Shown: positions 47,992 through 58,859, counted from the stretch's first letter. The stretch is DNA of 64,000 bases from Halichondria panicea (GCF_963675165.1 NC_087381.1:3100001-3164000), one strand, 5' to 3'. The notes: generated by a model not told the origin, from the letters alone. Translations and numbers: made by a program.

Positions 47992-49383
47992 TTAATATTC
48001 CACAGCTTTTGTGAGATCGATAGTGTCAATGTTAGTGACGAGCTGTGTCCAGTTCCCATTTATCCCAGTTTTATACAAATTGTTTGTAGGGTTTGCCGAA
48101 TCGAGAATTCTTGGCTCTCTTTCACTTGGTATATACATCCAGTCGTGGATAGAGAGTAGGTCCACCACTAAAAGTATAGTACTTCTCCCAGTGTATACTG
48201 TAGTTTGTGTGATTGTGGCTATATGTAAGCATGTCAATTAACTTACTTGACATTTTTGTGATCCCTAAAAATCTTCTTTAGCTCAACTTCTGTCCTGCGT
48301 GCATGGTTGGGTAGATACACATAATCAGATACACACAATCATGCATTATAAACTTCAGTGGTTAAAATCCTGCTTTTGCTGAACTTACTCTCTAGCAATT
48401 ATTGAGGTGCTTGATGTGCTGACACCACGCTTTCGTGCGTTTTCGTATGACTTCAGTACGAGAAGAGAGATGAGATAAGATTTTGGTTTGCCCACATTAC
48501 GGTGTATAGCCACTTTTTGTTCCTCCAAGCCTTAGCACGCTTGATAAACTCTTTCGCGTACATGTCATGCTATTAATATGTGCATGTCTTATTGTTTGCT
48601 TACCTGACTTGGAACCTCACTGAAATTTTTGACTTGCCACTTTGAGGCATTCACTGAGAAACTAAAACAGATGCATTACGACATGCTATATATATTACTG
48701 TACTCACTCGAAAAGGTATTCTCGGTCAACATCTTGGAGAAACGTCCAAAGTGCACCTAGATTTGGCCAGTTTGGGCTAACCAGCAGATCCACTTCAATT
48801 CCATAGTAGCAGAAATTCACTGCATGTGGTTTGGTACGGTTGAGCGTCACTCCTGCACACTGCCTAAGAAGCTCCTCAGTTTGTCTAAATACTTCCCATA
48901 GCCTGTGTCTATATCTCCAGAAGGTGTGCGCTGTCTTTTTGCCCTGGTGTTTTTTATTTCTCTTGCATCTACATCTACAAAAGTACATGGGAAATGGGCC
49001 AGCTTTTAGCTAAGTTGTATATACTTTATAATCATTTTCTTAAACACTCAATGTCGGCTTAAATACCTGAAGAATATATGACTAAGTCCAAGTCGAACTT
49101 TCCTGGAACTGCAGTGCCGTGTCCCAGAGAGCCAGCCTTGATCACCTCATTCACAGTTATGCCGATATCTCCATGCTATAATACGTATATATATATATAT
49201 ATGATAGTACTATCAGTAAACATTTAAGCATGTTCACTTATAATTATGTATATAACCGTTGAGTCATGCAGGTATACTGGACTCTGGACTCATGTCATAT
49301 AATACCTGGAATTCAGTGACAAGTTCATCTACTTTAACTTTTTCTTCCTCTATAGTGAGTACTGTATTCACTTTATGAGCCAT
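47992..49383 (-). pseudogene. OAS paralogue with several frameshifts
   Basis: All seven OAS exons can be traced: 49383-49306, 49175-49067, 48974-48708, 48661-48604, 48557-48389, 48294-48247 and 48197-47992. Exon 2 keeps KAGSLGHGTAVPGKFDLDLV. Exon 3 is 267 bases against 268 in the intact gene, and its frame breaks between LRSFLG and VTLNRTKP, then runs into GIEVDLLVSPNW. Exon 5 loses four bases after AKAWRNKKW before GKPKSYLISLLVLKSYE, and the base pair expected to be its AG acceptor reads AC. Exon 7 starts IHWEKYY and changes frame before EPRILDSANPTNNLYKTG. Exons 2 and 4 have exactly the same lengths as in the intact gene (109 and 58). Several independent breaks make an assembly error an unlikely explanation. 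Confidence 0.88.
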
Positions 49384-49628
49384 TTCAGATATACTATGAT
49401 ATAGAAAGATCTATATGTATGCAGGCTCTAAGTCTTTATAAAATATATAGACACTGTTAACATGTTGAGGCCATGCAGCTAGGGGGTAGTACCTAATTTT
49501 AGAAGTGACATATTTACTAGTACTAACATCCTGATGCACACATTGTTGGCTGGGTCAATCAGCCACCACGAACAGGAAGGAGGCAAATCTACAAACTTTT
49601 GTCTCTAGGTTCACAGCAGTTGCACGTA

Positions 49629-50338
49629 CAGTACCTGTAACCTAGGGAGTAGAATACAAACAGTTGTACTTAAGTGTATCTTGAGTTTGGAACATTTCTA
49701 AGAAATGATGCTGATACCATTGTGTAGGTGCATGAATAAGCTACAAACATATTCAAAAATATTTCTCTAAAACATTGTTATAGTGGAAAATCATTTAGGT
49801 GAAAACGGGGATGATTGTAAAAAAATGTATGTAACATCAATTATCTCTGGAAGTAAAATGTTTCTAGAAAAATTGCTTCTACCAAAAGATAGACAATTTA
49901 TTAACAATTACATGTGTAAAAAAATTAGACCTTAGCCGAAAAATTTACTTGAAATCTCTCCCTAAGCAAAAAGGCACCCAAAAAAACACACATAATGGAG
50001 TACGAAACAGCGTGTGTACTTATGTAACCAATTTTAATTCATGCATATGTTAGCTCAACTATCCACTGATGTTAATGCCAGAGTTCCAGACCTTAGCCAA
50101 CAAGGGTTGGTGATTTTCCTCCCTAAGCTTTTGTTCACTATAATAATTTGTTGCTGTTGTAAAAGCAACCACATACCCACCACCTTAGGTTGCCATGGAA
50201 ACATTTTTGGATATGTTGAAGCTCAAGTATTCACCTACACTTTGGTATCATCAAAATTTCTTAGAAATGTTTTAAGGTCAAGATATTCACATTTATGTAC
50301 CAAAATGTGGTATTCTACTCCCTAGGTTACTTGCACTG
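49629..50338. mobile_element. Tc1/mariner-like non-autonomous element, copy 3
   Basis: 710 bp flanked by TA. Ends are CAGTACCTGTAACCTAGGGA and CCCTAGGTTACTTGCACTG. Interior as in the copies at 11308 and 18971. Each copy's two ends match each other better than they match the ends of other copies. Confidence 0.85.
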
Positions 50339-50767
50339 TATATTACAGTAAAAAGATACTCCCAGTCATAAAAGTTGTCCTAATCTGTTCTATATGCATG
50401 GTCACCCTGTTGTATAGAATCTAAACCAGGAATTACATGATCAATTATTCATTACTTAATGGTATAAGCTCACCTCTTTCTCTCTCTCTGCATGGTATAT
50501 ACCTCATAGTAAGCCTTGATAAGGAGCAAATAAATGAGTTGGGTCTTTAAACTTAGTTACAGCCCTCCTTACACTGCTGCAAAGAAAGGAATAGGAAGAA
50601 CCAGGAGCCACAAGTGAGACCACCGCATCCCTCAGCAACCTTCATACCCGGTCACTGTCCTCAGGTCGTCTCTCCATGCTTTTGCCCTCTAAATATAGGC
50701 AGCCTGCTTGGAGAAATGCCCTGAGCAGTACACAATATAAGTGTGAATAGTAACGCTTTTACAGATA

Positions 50768-50858
50768 CCATATAGCGGGGGGACAAAATATTCGTGGTCA
50801 GACCTCCAACCACGAAAACCACGAATATTTTGCCCCACAAAAATTATCCGCTATACAG
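50768..50858. mobile_element. CCATATAGCG MITE (CCGTATAGCG family)
   Basis: 91-bp element with inverted ends and inner AATATTCGTGGT / ACCACGAATATT arms, flanked by TA on both sides. Confidence 0.75.
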
Positions 50859-50889
50859 TATCAATGAGTGTTGCGTAATGCTCACAGAT

Positions 50890-51054
50890 CACCTCCAATT
50901 GATCAGTAAAACTCTGCCTCGACAGTTGAAACTGACCAACCAGAAGACCCCATGCATCATCGATGTCGAAATGACTGAAAAAGCTCCAAATGAATCTGAT
51001 GAAGAAAATGTTAGCATACCAAGTGACCCAGAAAACCTGTTGAATAGTCTATAG
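50890..51054 (+). other. Possible terminal exon, product unknown
   Basis: A CTCACAG acceptor is followed by an open segment reading HLQLISKTLPRQLKLTNQK, then an acidic tail EKAPNESDEENVSIPSDP and a stop at 51054. The composition looks like protein, but no partner exons were found between the surrounding transposons. Confidence 0.35.
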
Positions 51055-51769
51055 AGCAGCATCTTCTGGATTATATAGAACATAATTATGCCTCGAGGTT
51101 GAGTGAAGAAAGAAATTGTGAAACGATCACAACTCCATCAATAGTGTTTTAAATTTTAGTTCTTCATATACCCAACTGTCAATTTATTAAAAAATGGAGA
51201 TGTGTAAACTGAATACGTATTGTTCACTTTCTAGCTAGAAATCTGTGCTGAACCAAATGGCTGGTATATCGAGGTGGCAGTACTTTAGAGAGCTGGAACA
51301 ACAAGAACTGTATAATTATGATATACCACATGCACGTACGAGAGGATATGTACCCATAAATAATATCATCTGCATGGTACTGGGTTACTTTGAAGACAAG
51401 CATGCGTGTTGTACGATTTAATGGTTGTTCCTATGTAAGAGGAAGATGAAGTGAGGAAATAACAGAGGGAAATGGTGACCCTCGCCCTGAGGCAGTATCT
51501 TGCCAGCATGGTGTGTGTGTGGGGGTGAGGTGAGAGGGGTTTGTGAGTGTGATTAGTTATGATATTCAAGAGACGGGCAGGCGGTCTAAGAGCATTGTTT
51601 TGTGTGGACTGTCTCCAATTCTGATACCATAACCAACTTTCTATGGTGTCAATTCTGCCGATTTTTAGAATGTTCTAGTACTTTCTACTAGCTGTCACGG
51701 AAGTTCAAGGCTGCTGAACCATGCAATGCCTATACATGATTGTATTTTACCTCCCTATTTGTATATCGT
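51055..51769. other. Intergenic, nothing recognised
   Basis: AT-rich sequence with a GTGTGTGTGTGGGGGTGAGG patch near 51510. No gene or clear repeat. Confidence 0.4.
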
Positions 51770-52165
51770 GTGGTTAACCATGGTTCTCTCCGAGGTGAAC
51801 ATGCATGTGCATACCTTATACAGTATGGACAGAAATCAGGCAATGCAGTAACCACACCCAGTTTGGCCTGCACTAACAAGTGCGTCTTCTGTTAGAGGTG
51901 AGAATTGTGTATGCTATATACTATAATTTTGGTCTCTCCATAAATTATTGTGACCTAGCGATTAGGTTGGCTTTTGCCATACAAATTCTCTATAGCTGAC
52001 TAATTAGCAAGTAGTTTTGTAAATTCAAAATTACCCCCCCCCCTCCCACACGTACACTTCTTATTTCCCCACATACTCACTCCATCCCACTGTAAAAGTG
52101 CACTTTTAATTAACAATACACTCAGTCACTGATTGTACGATGGCTAATGTCAACATACATCATAT
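51770..52165 (+). repeat. Dispersed repeat D, copy 2
   Basis: Matches 43380-43905 in order: GTGGTTAACC-GGTTC, TTTGGCCTGCACTAACAAGT, AGTTTTGTAAATTCAAAATT, a C-run and CTAATGTCAACATACATC. Confidence 0.7.
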
Positions 52166-52424
52166 GATAGATATTGACGTATACTCCTCCATTGCGACAA
52201 CCTAACCATCGCCTATACCCTGCACTCTTGGCTATGATGGACCATCTGCCCCTACGCACTGGACCTACTCACGATCCAACAACACACGCACTGCTTCAGG
52301 TGCGGCCAGGCGGGACTCCTCTCTCAAGGTAATCACAGGTGATGATTCACACCCCTTAAGGTTGCCTATATATCGTAGGTAAGCCACCAACATGCACACA
52401 CGCATATATTGGCTTTGTTTTTGG

Positions 52425-52655
52425 TTGTTGGGCCATGCATCCCAGCTTTTAGTGTTTGGCCGTTGCATCCCAGCTTGAGGATTTGGGCATGCACCCCTTC
52501 TCCTAGGTAAGTGGTTGGTACTTGTTGTTGTGCCGTGCATCCCATCTTCAGGAGTTGGGCATGCACCCCTTCTCGTATAGGTAAGTGTTTGGTCGTGGTT
52601 GTTTGGTCATGCACCCCAGCTTGTGGATTGGGCATGCACCCCTTTCCTTTGGTTT
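52425..52655. repeat. Minisatellite, units of about 45-90 bp
   Basis: The phrases CATGCATCCCAGCTT, TTGGGCATGCACCCCTTCTC and GGTAAGTG-TTGGT recur three to four times. It lies next to repeat D copy 2, as the G-rich minisatellite lies next to copy 1 in the DIRS remnant, so the 52.2-53.0 kb block may be another piece of such an element (inference). Confidence 0.7.
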
Positions 52656-52985
52656 GTACACTGAGCTACCTTGATAACTTGGGCCCGGTCACAGATCATT
52701 TGCGAGGTTGGAGTGAGTGTTTCCCTTGTCTAATTTGGGCCGGGGTATCCTTTTCTCACACCACCAGCTCGGGTTTGAGCATAGCATTTATTGTGTCCCC
52801 TCTTTGTGATCTTTAGGTGAGGCATATAGCCTCTTAAGGTTTACCTATTCGGGTAGCTTGGTTTCACACGCCTATAGGCACACTACTGAACAGGTGGTGG
52901 CTTTACATCGCCTTGTATTTGGGCCCAAGTTATCGGTTTATGGGTTGGTGCTCACCTCTTGCCCAGTAGTCTGACATTAATCTGA

Positions 52986-53170
52986 CTATAAACATCAAAG
53001 TCCCGACCTTAGCTGAAAACCGTTTTTTCTACAATTTTGTGTTGTCAGTTCTCTTAACAAACCCATGCATGCATGCACCATGCACCTTATATGCATGTTG
53101 CCATAAAAATATTTTTGGGTATGTTGTATAGCTTTAAGTTCGTTCACTTATATACATGCACACGGGTATA
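52986..53170. mobile_element. Partial Tc1/mariner-like element
   Basis: Contains GACCTTAGCTGAAAACCGTT and ATATTTTTGGGTATGTTGTA from the right half of the 671-710-bp family; the left half is missing. Confidence 0.6.
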
Positions 53171-53355
53171 CAGTGGAACCGGTGTTAACAACCACCTCCG
53201 ACTAAAGGCCAGCTGCTATATAACGGCCAGGCACCCAGGTCCCAAATGAACAGTTTGTGTACAAAACAACCTGAGTCTCAACAAAGGCCACCTCTGCATG
53301 TGTAAAGGCCAAAACATTGTTCCCCAAAAGTGTCCGTTAATGAGGAGTTCCACTG
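53171..53355. mobile_element. CAGTGGAACC inverted-repeat MITE
   Basis: Ends CAGTGGAACC and GAGTTCCACTG are inverted. The left flank is TA but the right flank is TG. Related ends are seen near 20430. Confidence 0.65.
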
Positions 53356-53725
53356 TGTCAGCACCATGTTCCAATCCTTATACAGCTTGGTACAACTATG
53401 CTCACAAAATTAATTTGTGGTATAATCTACTCAGCCTCTATAGACTGCATAATTATTTACATGCAGATGCACTGTATATAGTGAGCTCGGTCTGCAGGTG
53501 GATAGTGTTGTATACATAATCATAACTCTCATAATTTCCAGCTTTCTATTAAACAAACAGTTTTAAAAAGTGTATATAAATTTGCAGTAGTCGTTTTCGT
53601 GTATAATTATATGCTTATAGATTAAGTTTGGAGCCACTATACTGCTAGTATAGATAAAAGATATTTTTGTAGGTTCAAATTGTTAATCTCCCTTGCAAAT
53701 ACATATCTCCCACCTCTTCTTGCTA

Positions 53726-53931
53726 CCGTATAGCTGGTAATTTTCGTGGGGCAAAATATTCGTGGTTTTCGTGGTTGGAGGTCTAACCACGAATATTTTA
53801 CCCACGAATGAAGCGACCTTGCCTACCTTTACCTACAATCCAAGCAGCAACCACGAAAATATTATCCATGAAATGTCTCAATATTGCTGAACCACGAATA
53901 TTTTGTCCCCTGAAAATTACCCGCTATACGG
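53726..53931. mobile_element. CCGTATAGC MITE truncating an OAS copy
   Basis: Inverted ends CCGTATAGCTGGTAATTTTC and GAAAATTACCCGCTATACGG, flanked by TA. It abuts the last readable codons of the third OAS copy, whose frame would run into the element and stop there. Confidence 0.8.
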
Positions 53932-54430
53932 TATAGAATCATCTTTCTGTGGCTCAATTTGACCGAGACCTTGTACATAAAGGTTCCTAAAGGGGTTGGC
54001 CGGGTCAATGATGCGAGGCTTTTTCGGAAGATATTGTTCGTACTTGGCCATAATTACAGGGTTCTCCCCAGGGACGTGAAGGCTGCATAAAAATTAATGG
54101 CTGCAATGATAACAATGTATTTTTAGGCTTATGCTTACTCAAACTCTTCATGAATTACTCCTCACTGTGACGAGTTTCTTGAGGTCATCTGTGATCCTGT
54201 TATGTGTTCAAATAGCATGCAGTTTATAGTGTGACTATATATACACACAACTCAGTATATATAACTCACCATGCGGCATGGTTTATCACTCGCCCTGGAG
54301 GACCCAATTGTGACCGACCGTGTGAAATGAGCACAAGCAGAGACAGAAAATACGATTTTGGTCGGCCATTACCATCTTCACCCCATGTTTCATTCCGCCA
54401 TGCTTTAAAGGCTATGATAAATCTTCTCAC
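53932..54430 (-). pseudogene. Truncated third OAS copy
   Basis: Only the 3' exons remain. The exon-5 equivalent, 54430-54270, is 161 bases, exactly as in the intact gene, and reads FKAWRNETWGEDGNGRPKSY. An exon-6-like piece at 54196-54150 reads WITDDLKKLV but meets a stop. An exon-7-like piece from 54082 reads KPRIIDPANPFRNLYVQGLG and is cut by the MITE at 53726-53931. Exons 1-4, including the catalytic site, are absent: repeat R begins at about 54466 where they should be. Same strand as the other two copies. Confidence 0.85.
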
Positions 54431-54465
54431 CTGTGATTTTTATGTTGTTTATCAAGTGCATTATT

Positions 54466-54960
54466 ATGCCTCGGTGTGCATGCGCATACGAGGTATATAT
54501 ACAGTAGTGTTTTGTGTATGTGCATGTGCATGCATGTGTGCATGTGTGTGCATGTGTGTGTACGTGTCTGTCTGTTGTCTGTCTGTGTAAACTGCTACAG
54601 CTGCTCAAGGATCAATGAAGTGCAAGTTAGATTCTATAGGCTTCTAGTGATGGATTCGTGGATTTGCAAAATAATTCTTCATTCTCGAGTTATGCCTATA
54701 TAATACATGGAATGCCATTGCATGCAGCCTTTTCAGAAGAGTGCGTAGAAAACTTGTCCATGGAGTATTGCTACTCTATATCAAGGGTGTATACGCCCTT
54801 GACTCTACTAGAACACTAGCTATATTGGTAGCTGCAAGAGTGAGGAGATGGCTGCAAGGCTCTCTGCATGCTGATGCAGTCATTTAGATTTGAACTTTTG
54901 GCATCAATCGTTTTTAACAACATGGTCAATCATTACCCAGTTTCCTTGTGATCCTGGATT
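54466..54960 (+). repeat. Dispersed repeat R, copy 2
   Basis: Starts ATTATGCCTCGGTGTGCATG, followed by a GT-rich run (54500-54590), CTGCTACAGCTGCTCAAGGA, CAGCCTTTTCAGAAGAGTGC and GGCATCAATCGTTTTTAACA. It replaces the 5' exons of the third OAS copy. A short overlapping frame here is just the GT run. Confidence 0.8.
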
Positions 54961-55058
54961 CTGCCTGCATGCAGCAAAACTAATCATGATTATAAGGTGT
55001 GCATATATGAAAGACACGTGTACTGACCACACCCAGTAAATAGATACTAAAGTTCTAA

Positions 55059-55569
55059 TGCACTTGTCAAAGTAATGCCCCACCTCCCCCCTACCGGGGA
55101 TAAGTTGGGGATTAGACTTGAATTTGCTCCCCTACCTAGGGACTTAGACAGATCACTTATAAGAGATCACCTGATGCATGCATTGGGTCAAAGGTCAATT
55201 AAAGATCACATGATATCTGCCCACACTCTTCCTTCCAACACTGTACAGTGACAGCAAAATTTAATCCTGAAGCAATCTCTGCCTTGACTTCACTAGCTCT
55301 ATAGGAGTAAGCTTATAGCTGTCAATGTAAGAACATGTTTATATAGTGATTCTGTACTAGTTATCTTCTCGCTACAGTGAAACCATGAAGAAATAGCTAT
55401 AGTGTGATACAATGCAGGTCTACTCCCCACATAACCCCCATGTTGCACCAGGGGATTAGACCAAATAAACATGCCCAAAGGTAGGGGTATTAGATCATGT
55501 GATTGGTCTAATCCCCACCTATCCCCGGTAGGGGGGGGAACCGGATGGGGCATTAGATTGACAAGTGCA
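55059..55569. mobile_element. 511-bp PIF/Harbinger-like MITE, copy 2
   Basis: Inverted-orientation twin of 31824-32335, flanked by TAA on both sides. The close match over half a kilobase suggests recent movement of this family. Confidence 0.85.
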
Positions 55570-55907
55570 TAAGTGCTGTTCTAGAGTTTTTTTCATTCTT
55601 ATAACGTGCAAGCGTGCTGGTTATAACTACTACAATAGGTATAGATCTTGTAATACAAGTGAGTTTCCCTGACTGAGAAGTTTATTATGCACTGTGTGTA
55701 AAAATAGTAGCTTTGGCGCTTGTTGAGACTCGATTAAACCGCAGCATAACGCGGATCAAGGGTGCCTTTGTTTCCAATCCCTCTGACTCTTTAAAAAGAG
55801 AAGATGGCATGTCAGAAGGATAGAGTCCAAAATTCTATTAAAAATCCTATCTTTTGCCCTACATCATCTTTATGTCTTACATTATTTTATCTTGCTATCA
55901 ATTGCAG

Positions 55908-56340
55908 TCCGTAGCACAAATCCTGAGGAACATTCAGCTGAGCCGTATAGCACCCTCCAGCTCACTTTTGAATTGGGAAGTTGCTTCTTCCATGATTGGA
56001 TATGATGGTAGCCTCGAATCCACGCCGATTAATTACGTATTTTAATCGGATTGGATACGATGTTAGCCTCGAATCCACGCCGATTAAAATACGTATTTTA
56101 ATCTGCGTGGATTTGAGGCTAATATGATGGAAGCAAGCTTGGTTGGAACATACCTAAAGAGTTTAATGCCCTGAACCGTAGACACCTAGTATACAATACA
56201 AGCACTCGGAGAATTTGGCATTAAGAATGGATTTATTGGGCGGAACGTCTGAAATCGGCTTGTACCCAGGAATTGAGCCCCTATTGCTGGACCAGGATGG
56301 AATTAATACCTGTAAAAGAAGGCTGAGGAAGAATACCCGG
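55908..56340 (+). pseudogene. Unidentified gene exon split by a MITE
   Basis: After an ATTGCAG acceptor the frame reads SVAQILRNIQLSRIAPSSSL and WEVASSMIGYDG. The MITE at 56009-56121 interrupts it. Removing the element and one target copy restores the frame as DGSKLGWNIPKEFNALNRRH. It then stops at 56224, with another frame continuing (MDLLGGTSEIGLYPGIEPLL). I do not recognise the protein. The later segment at 56535-56768 may belong to it. Confidence 0.55.
56009..56121. mobile_element. TAGCCTCGAATCCACGC MITE with 9-bp target duplication
   Basis: Ends TAGCCTCGAATCCACGC and GCGTGGATTTGAGGCTA; ATATGATGG is exactly duplicated at 56000-56008 and 56122-56130. It contains an internal tandem copy of its own left end. 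Confidence 0.88.
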
Positions 56341-56534
56341 TACATCCTCTATCCACAATTTTCTCTAGGGCACTCTTACACAGTGGATTTTTGTATCGTA
56401 ATCTCAAAGATAATCGTATGGCCAATGATAATGAGAGTCTTGTCCCTCCTATTATCATTTAGCTAGTACTCGCCTTTATCTTACAGCATTGCAGCTTCAT
56501 AAAGCCCATTGTTGGATTGCATGCTTTTTTGCAG

Positions 56535-56768
56535 GGAACCATGAGGATTCCTCAAGTACTTGTGGAGGTCAAAAAGTCCGTGGTCACAGTCCCTCAACTG
56601 GACGAACAACACCTGGCACAGATGTTCGTCCAGGGCTACTATTGCATGATTGAAAACTCTCTTGAACACGTCGTTGTGGGACTATGCGATCAGATGCAGT
56701 TTCACTTTTTCGGATTGTCAATTGTTGAAAAGGCAGAAAACGACCCCATTTCTCCACTAAGCTACTAA
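56535..56768 (+). other. Possible terminal exon, EVKK motif protein
   Basis: A TTTTTTGCAG acceptor precedes an open frame ending at 56768. It reads RIPQVLVEVKKSVVTVPQLD, then LAQMFVQGYYCMIE and FFGLSIVEKAEN. The ExK core inside a beta strand is reminiscent of PD-(D/E)XK nuclease folds, but that is weak. Probably linked to the broken exon at 55908-56340. Confidence 0.4.
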
Positions 56769-56894
56769 AGTTTATTTGTGTTGAGGTTTACCATCATACT
56801 GTTGTTATAACTTCGTCATATATACGATTCCTTTAAAAAGCGCTTCTATCTATGCTGTAGAGCTGTAAAGCTTTAAGAAGTCCAGGCACACTTA

Positions 56895-57121
56895 TAGCCT
56901 CGAGACCAGCCGTTCGTTATCTGAAAGAACGCGTGGTCAAGTTCCAATGTGCAACTTGTCTAGCTGAGTCAGCGTTTTACAGCATCATAATGATATTCAT
57001 GGGTAATACACCTTGTGCGGGCAATTATCGGTCCAAGAAATTCCTGGACCACTAGAACGAGTGCTACATTGGAACTTGACCAGGCGTTCTTTCAGATAAC
57101 GAACGGCTGGTCTCGAGGCTA
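56895..57121. mobile_element. 227-bp TAGCCTCGAGACCAGCC element, 9-bp duplication
   Basis: Ends TAGCCTCGAGACCAGCCGTT and AACGGCTGGTCTCGAGGCTA pair fully, and CGTTCTTTCAGATAACG-type inner arms extend them. GCACACTTA is duplicated at 56886-56894 and 57122-57130. Confidence 0.9.
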
Positions 57122-57130
57122 GCACACTTA

Positions 57131-58650
57131 TAATTATGTCAATCACATAGCATAAATGAAGCTATAATTGACCACATAACTTCTGGGGCCGAACTCAGCG
57201 CAAATATACTTTATCTATAGTATTGCTACACAAAATTAATGATAAAATGCATGAACATTTTTTGATGCACAGGGAACGTACTCAAAGAGTAGGCTATGAT
57301 AGTTAAAAAGGATGCCAGAAGTCCAAAGTCTATACATGGTCTAAAAATAATCGCTACATCAGAGGAGCGAGGAACTACTTAACCTTAGTTAAAAGTATTG
57401 TTATACTTGTAATTATGTAGTTCAATGTTCTTCAGTGGAAATTCCTGAAACAATCATTGCAACGATAACACGGATAGAGTATCCGAGATTCTGTATATGC
57501 ATACCGTACACAGCTACCGTATATGTACGGGTGAATGAGTGATCGATAACTGAAGCTCCCATGCAGTATACTGAATTACTGATTCTCTGTGCAGGGAGAG
57601 CCAAGAGATGTGTTCATGATGAAAGTAGAGATGCAGGATGCATACATATGAACTCAACAGATCGAGATCGATCTATAGCTATATACATGTACACTGCTGA
57701 GTTTAATTTGCAATGCAGCTGTACCCAAATTAATATCCTATAATTATGCAGAGGAAGCTTTGAGCGAAGATGGTGTTGTGTCTGACGTAAATGACATGTT
57801 TGCATGTCTATAATAATGATAAAATGACAATCCAGAGATTACCAAATGGCCAAGTGTTGATTGCATTAGCAAGCTCTATTCCAAACACCTCGCTGAAGTT
57901 GTCATCACCTTCCGGCGTTTAAGTTTTCTATTTGTTAGCCCTGCATGATTATTCGGCTGTGAGAGAATGACAAATTAAGTTAATTGTAGATGAGGACGCG
58001 TACGGTGGCTTCATATCCATTGAGGTGACAGTAGCTAATGAGGTGGAACTGGCCAATATATCTGACTATAGTTCTGACACCCGTGATCGCTCTTGAAGAT
58101 TTACGTCTCTACCACCCACCACTCCATATAATATGCACGAGCAAATTCTCATAAGCTGTAGTTTGTGATTATTGATCCAGACAGTACCATTTCTTTACTG
58201 ACCCCATCCCACTAACGTTTTGGGTTGATGGGCCAATTCTTTTGACTGGAAATGCTCCATATGAAGGTATAAGCAAGAAACGGTTGTTTATAATATATCA
58301 TGCAGTGCATAATTTATGATAGCTTAGACGTACCTATAATATGCACTGGAAGCATCTCCCACCATCACTGGAATACATTCTGGACCTGCATTATCACAAC
58401 AGTTCCTCAGAATTGGAAGGTCCCGCAACAGCCAGTATCATAGCCAGCATCAGTGAAGCATCCAGTACATGAATTGGGCTTAGCTGCAACCAGTATCATT
58501 TTAAGGTGATGTCTTTAGCAAATGGAAAGTAAGATGATTTAAAATTATTTTGCCTATTATTCTTTTTCAAAAAGTCAGCCTATTATTCCAGTTTGGTGTA
58601 CCAGTTTAAAGACAATGAAAATACAATTTATTTGTAGGTGTATTGATAGC
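57131..58650. other. Region with unassigned coding-like remnants
   Basis: Several short open segments with acceptor-like ends occur on the plus strand: after CTCTGTGCAG at 57595 (GEPRDVFMMKVEMQ), after ATTATGCAG at 57751 (EEALSEDGVVSD), and after AATTGTAG at 57989 (DEDAYGGFISIEVTVANE). Another, at about 58195-58268, reads LTFWVDGPILLTGNAPYE. On the minus strand, about 58490-58340 encodes a cysteine-rich stretch (SCTGCFTDAGYDTGCCG, then after a frame change LRNCCDNAGPECIPVMVG) that recalls somatomedin-B-type repeats. No consistent gene could be built; likely one or two decayed genes. Confidence 0.35.
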
Positions 58651-58661
58651 ACTACCTGAGG

Positions 58662-58734
58662 TAGCCTCGTTCCCAGCCTCGTTGTCTCTAGCTAGTATTT
58701 TTCAACTTAAAAAAAACGGCCGGGACCGAGGCTA
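58662..58734. mobile_element. TAGCCTCGTTCCCAGCC MITE with 9-bp duplication
   Basis: Ends TAGCCTCGTTCCC and GGGACCGAGGCTA. TACCTGAGG is duplicated at 58653-58661 and 58735-58743. Confidence 0.88.
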
Positions 58735-58859
58735 TACCTGAGGTAGCATTACAGAAAGTGAAATATAATCCTCCGTGCCAAAAGAGAAAATACTCATCCA
58801 TGCCTGCTTAGTGACTAGTGCTTACAGTACAGATCCAGTCTATCTAGCTACATTATAAG

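Noticed and set aside
47992-49383. Second OAS copy as a working gene with sequencing errors
   Set aside because: At least three frame changes plus a lost acceptor would need several independent errors, while neighbouring genes show none.
54231-54590. 119-residue plus-strand frame
   Set aside because: Antisense to OAS exon 5, running into a GT repeat that gives a VCMC-rich tail.
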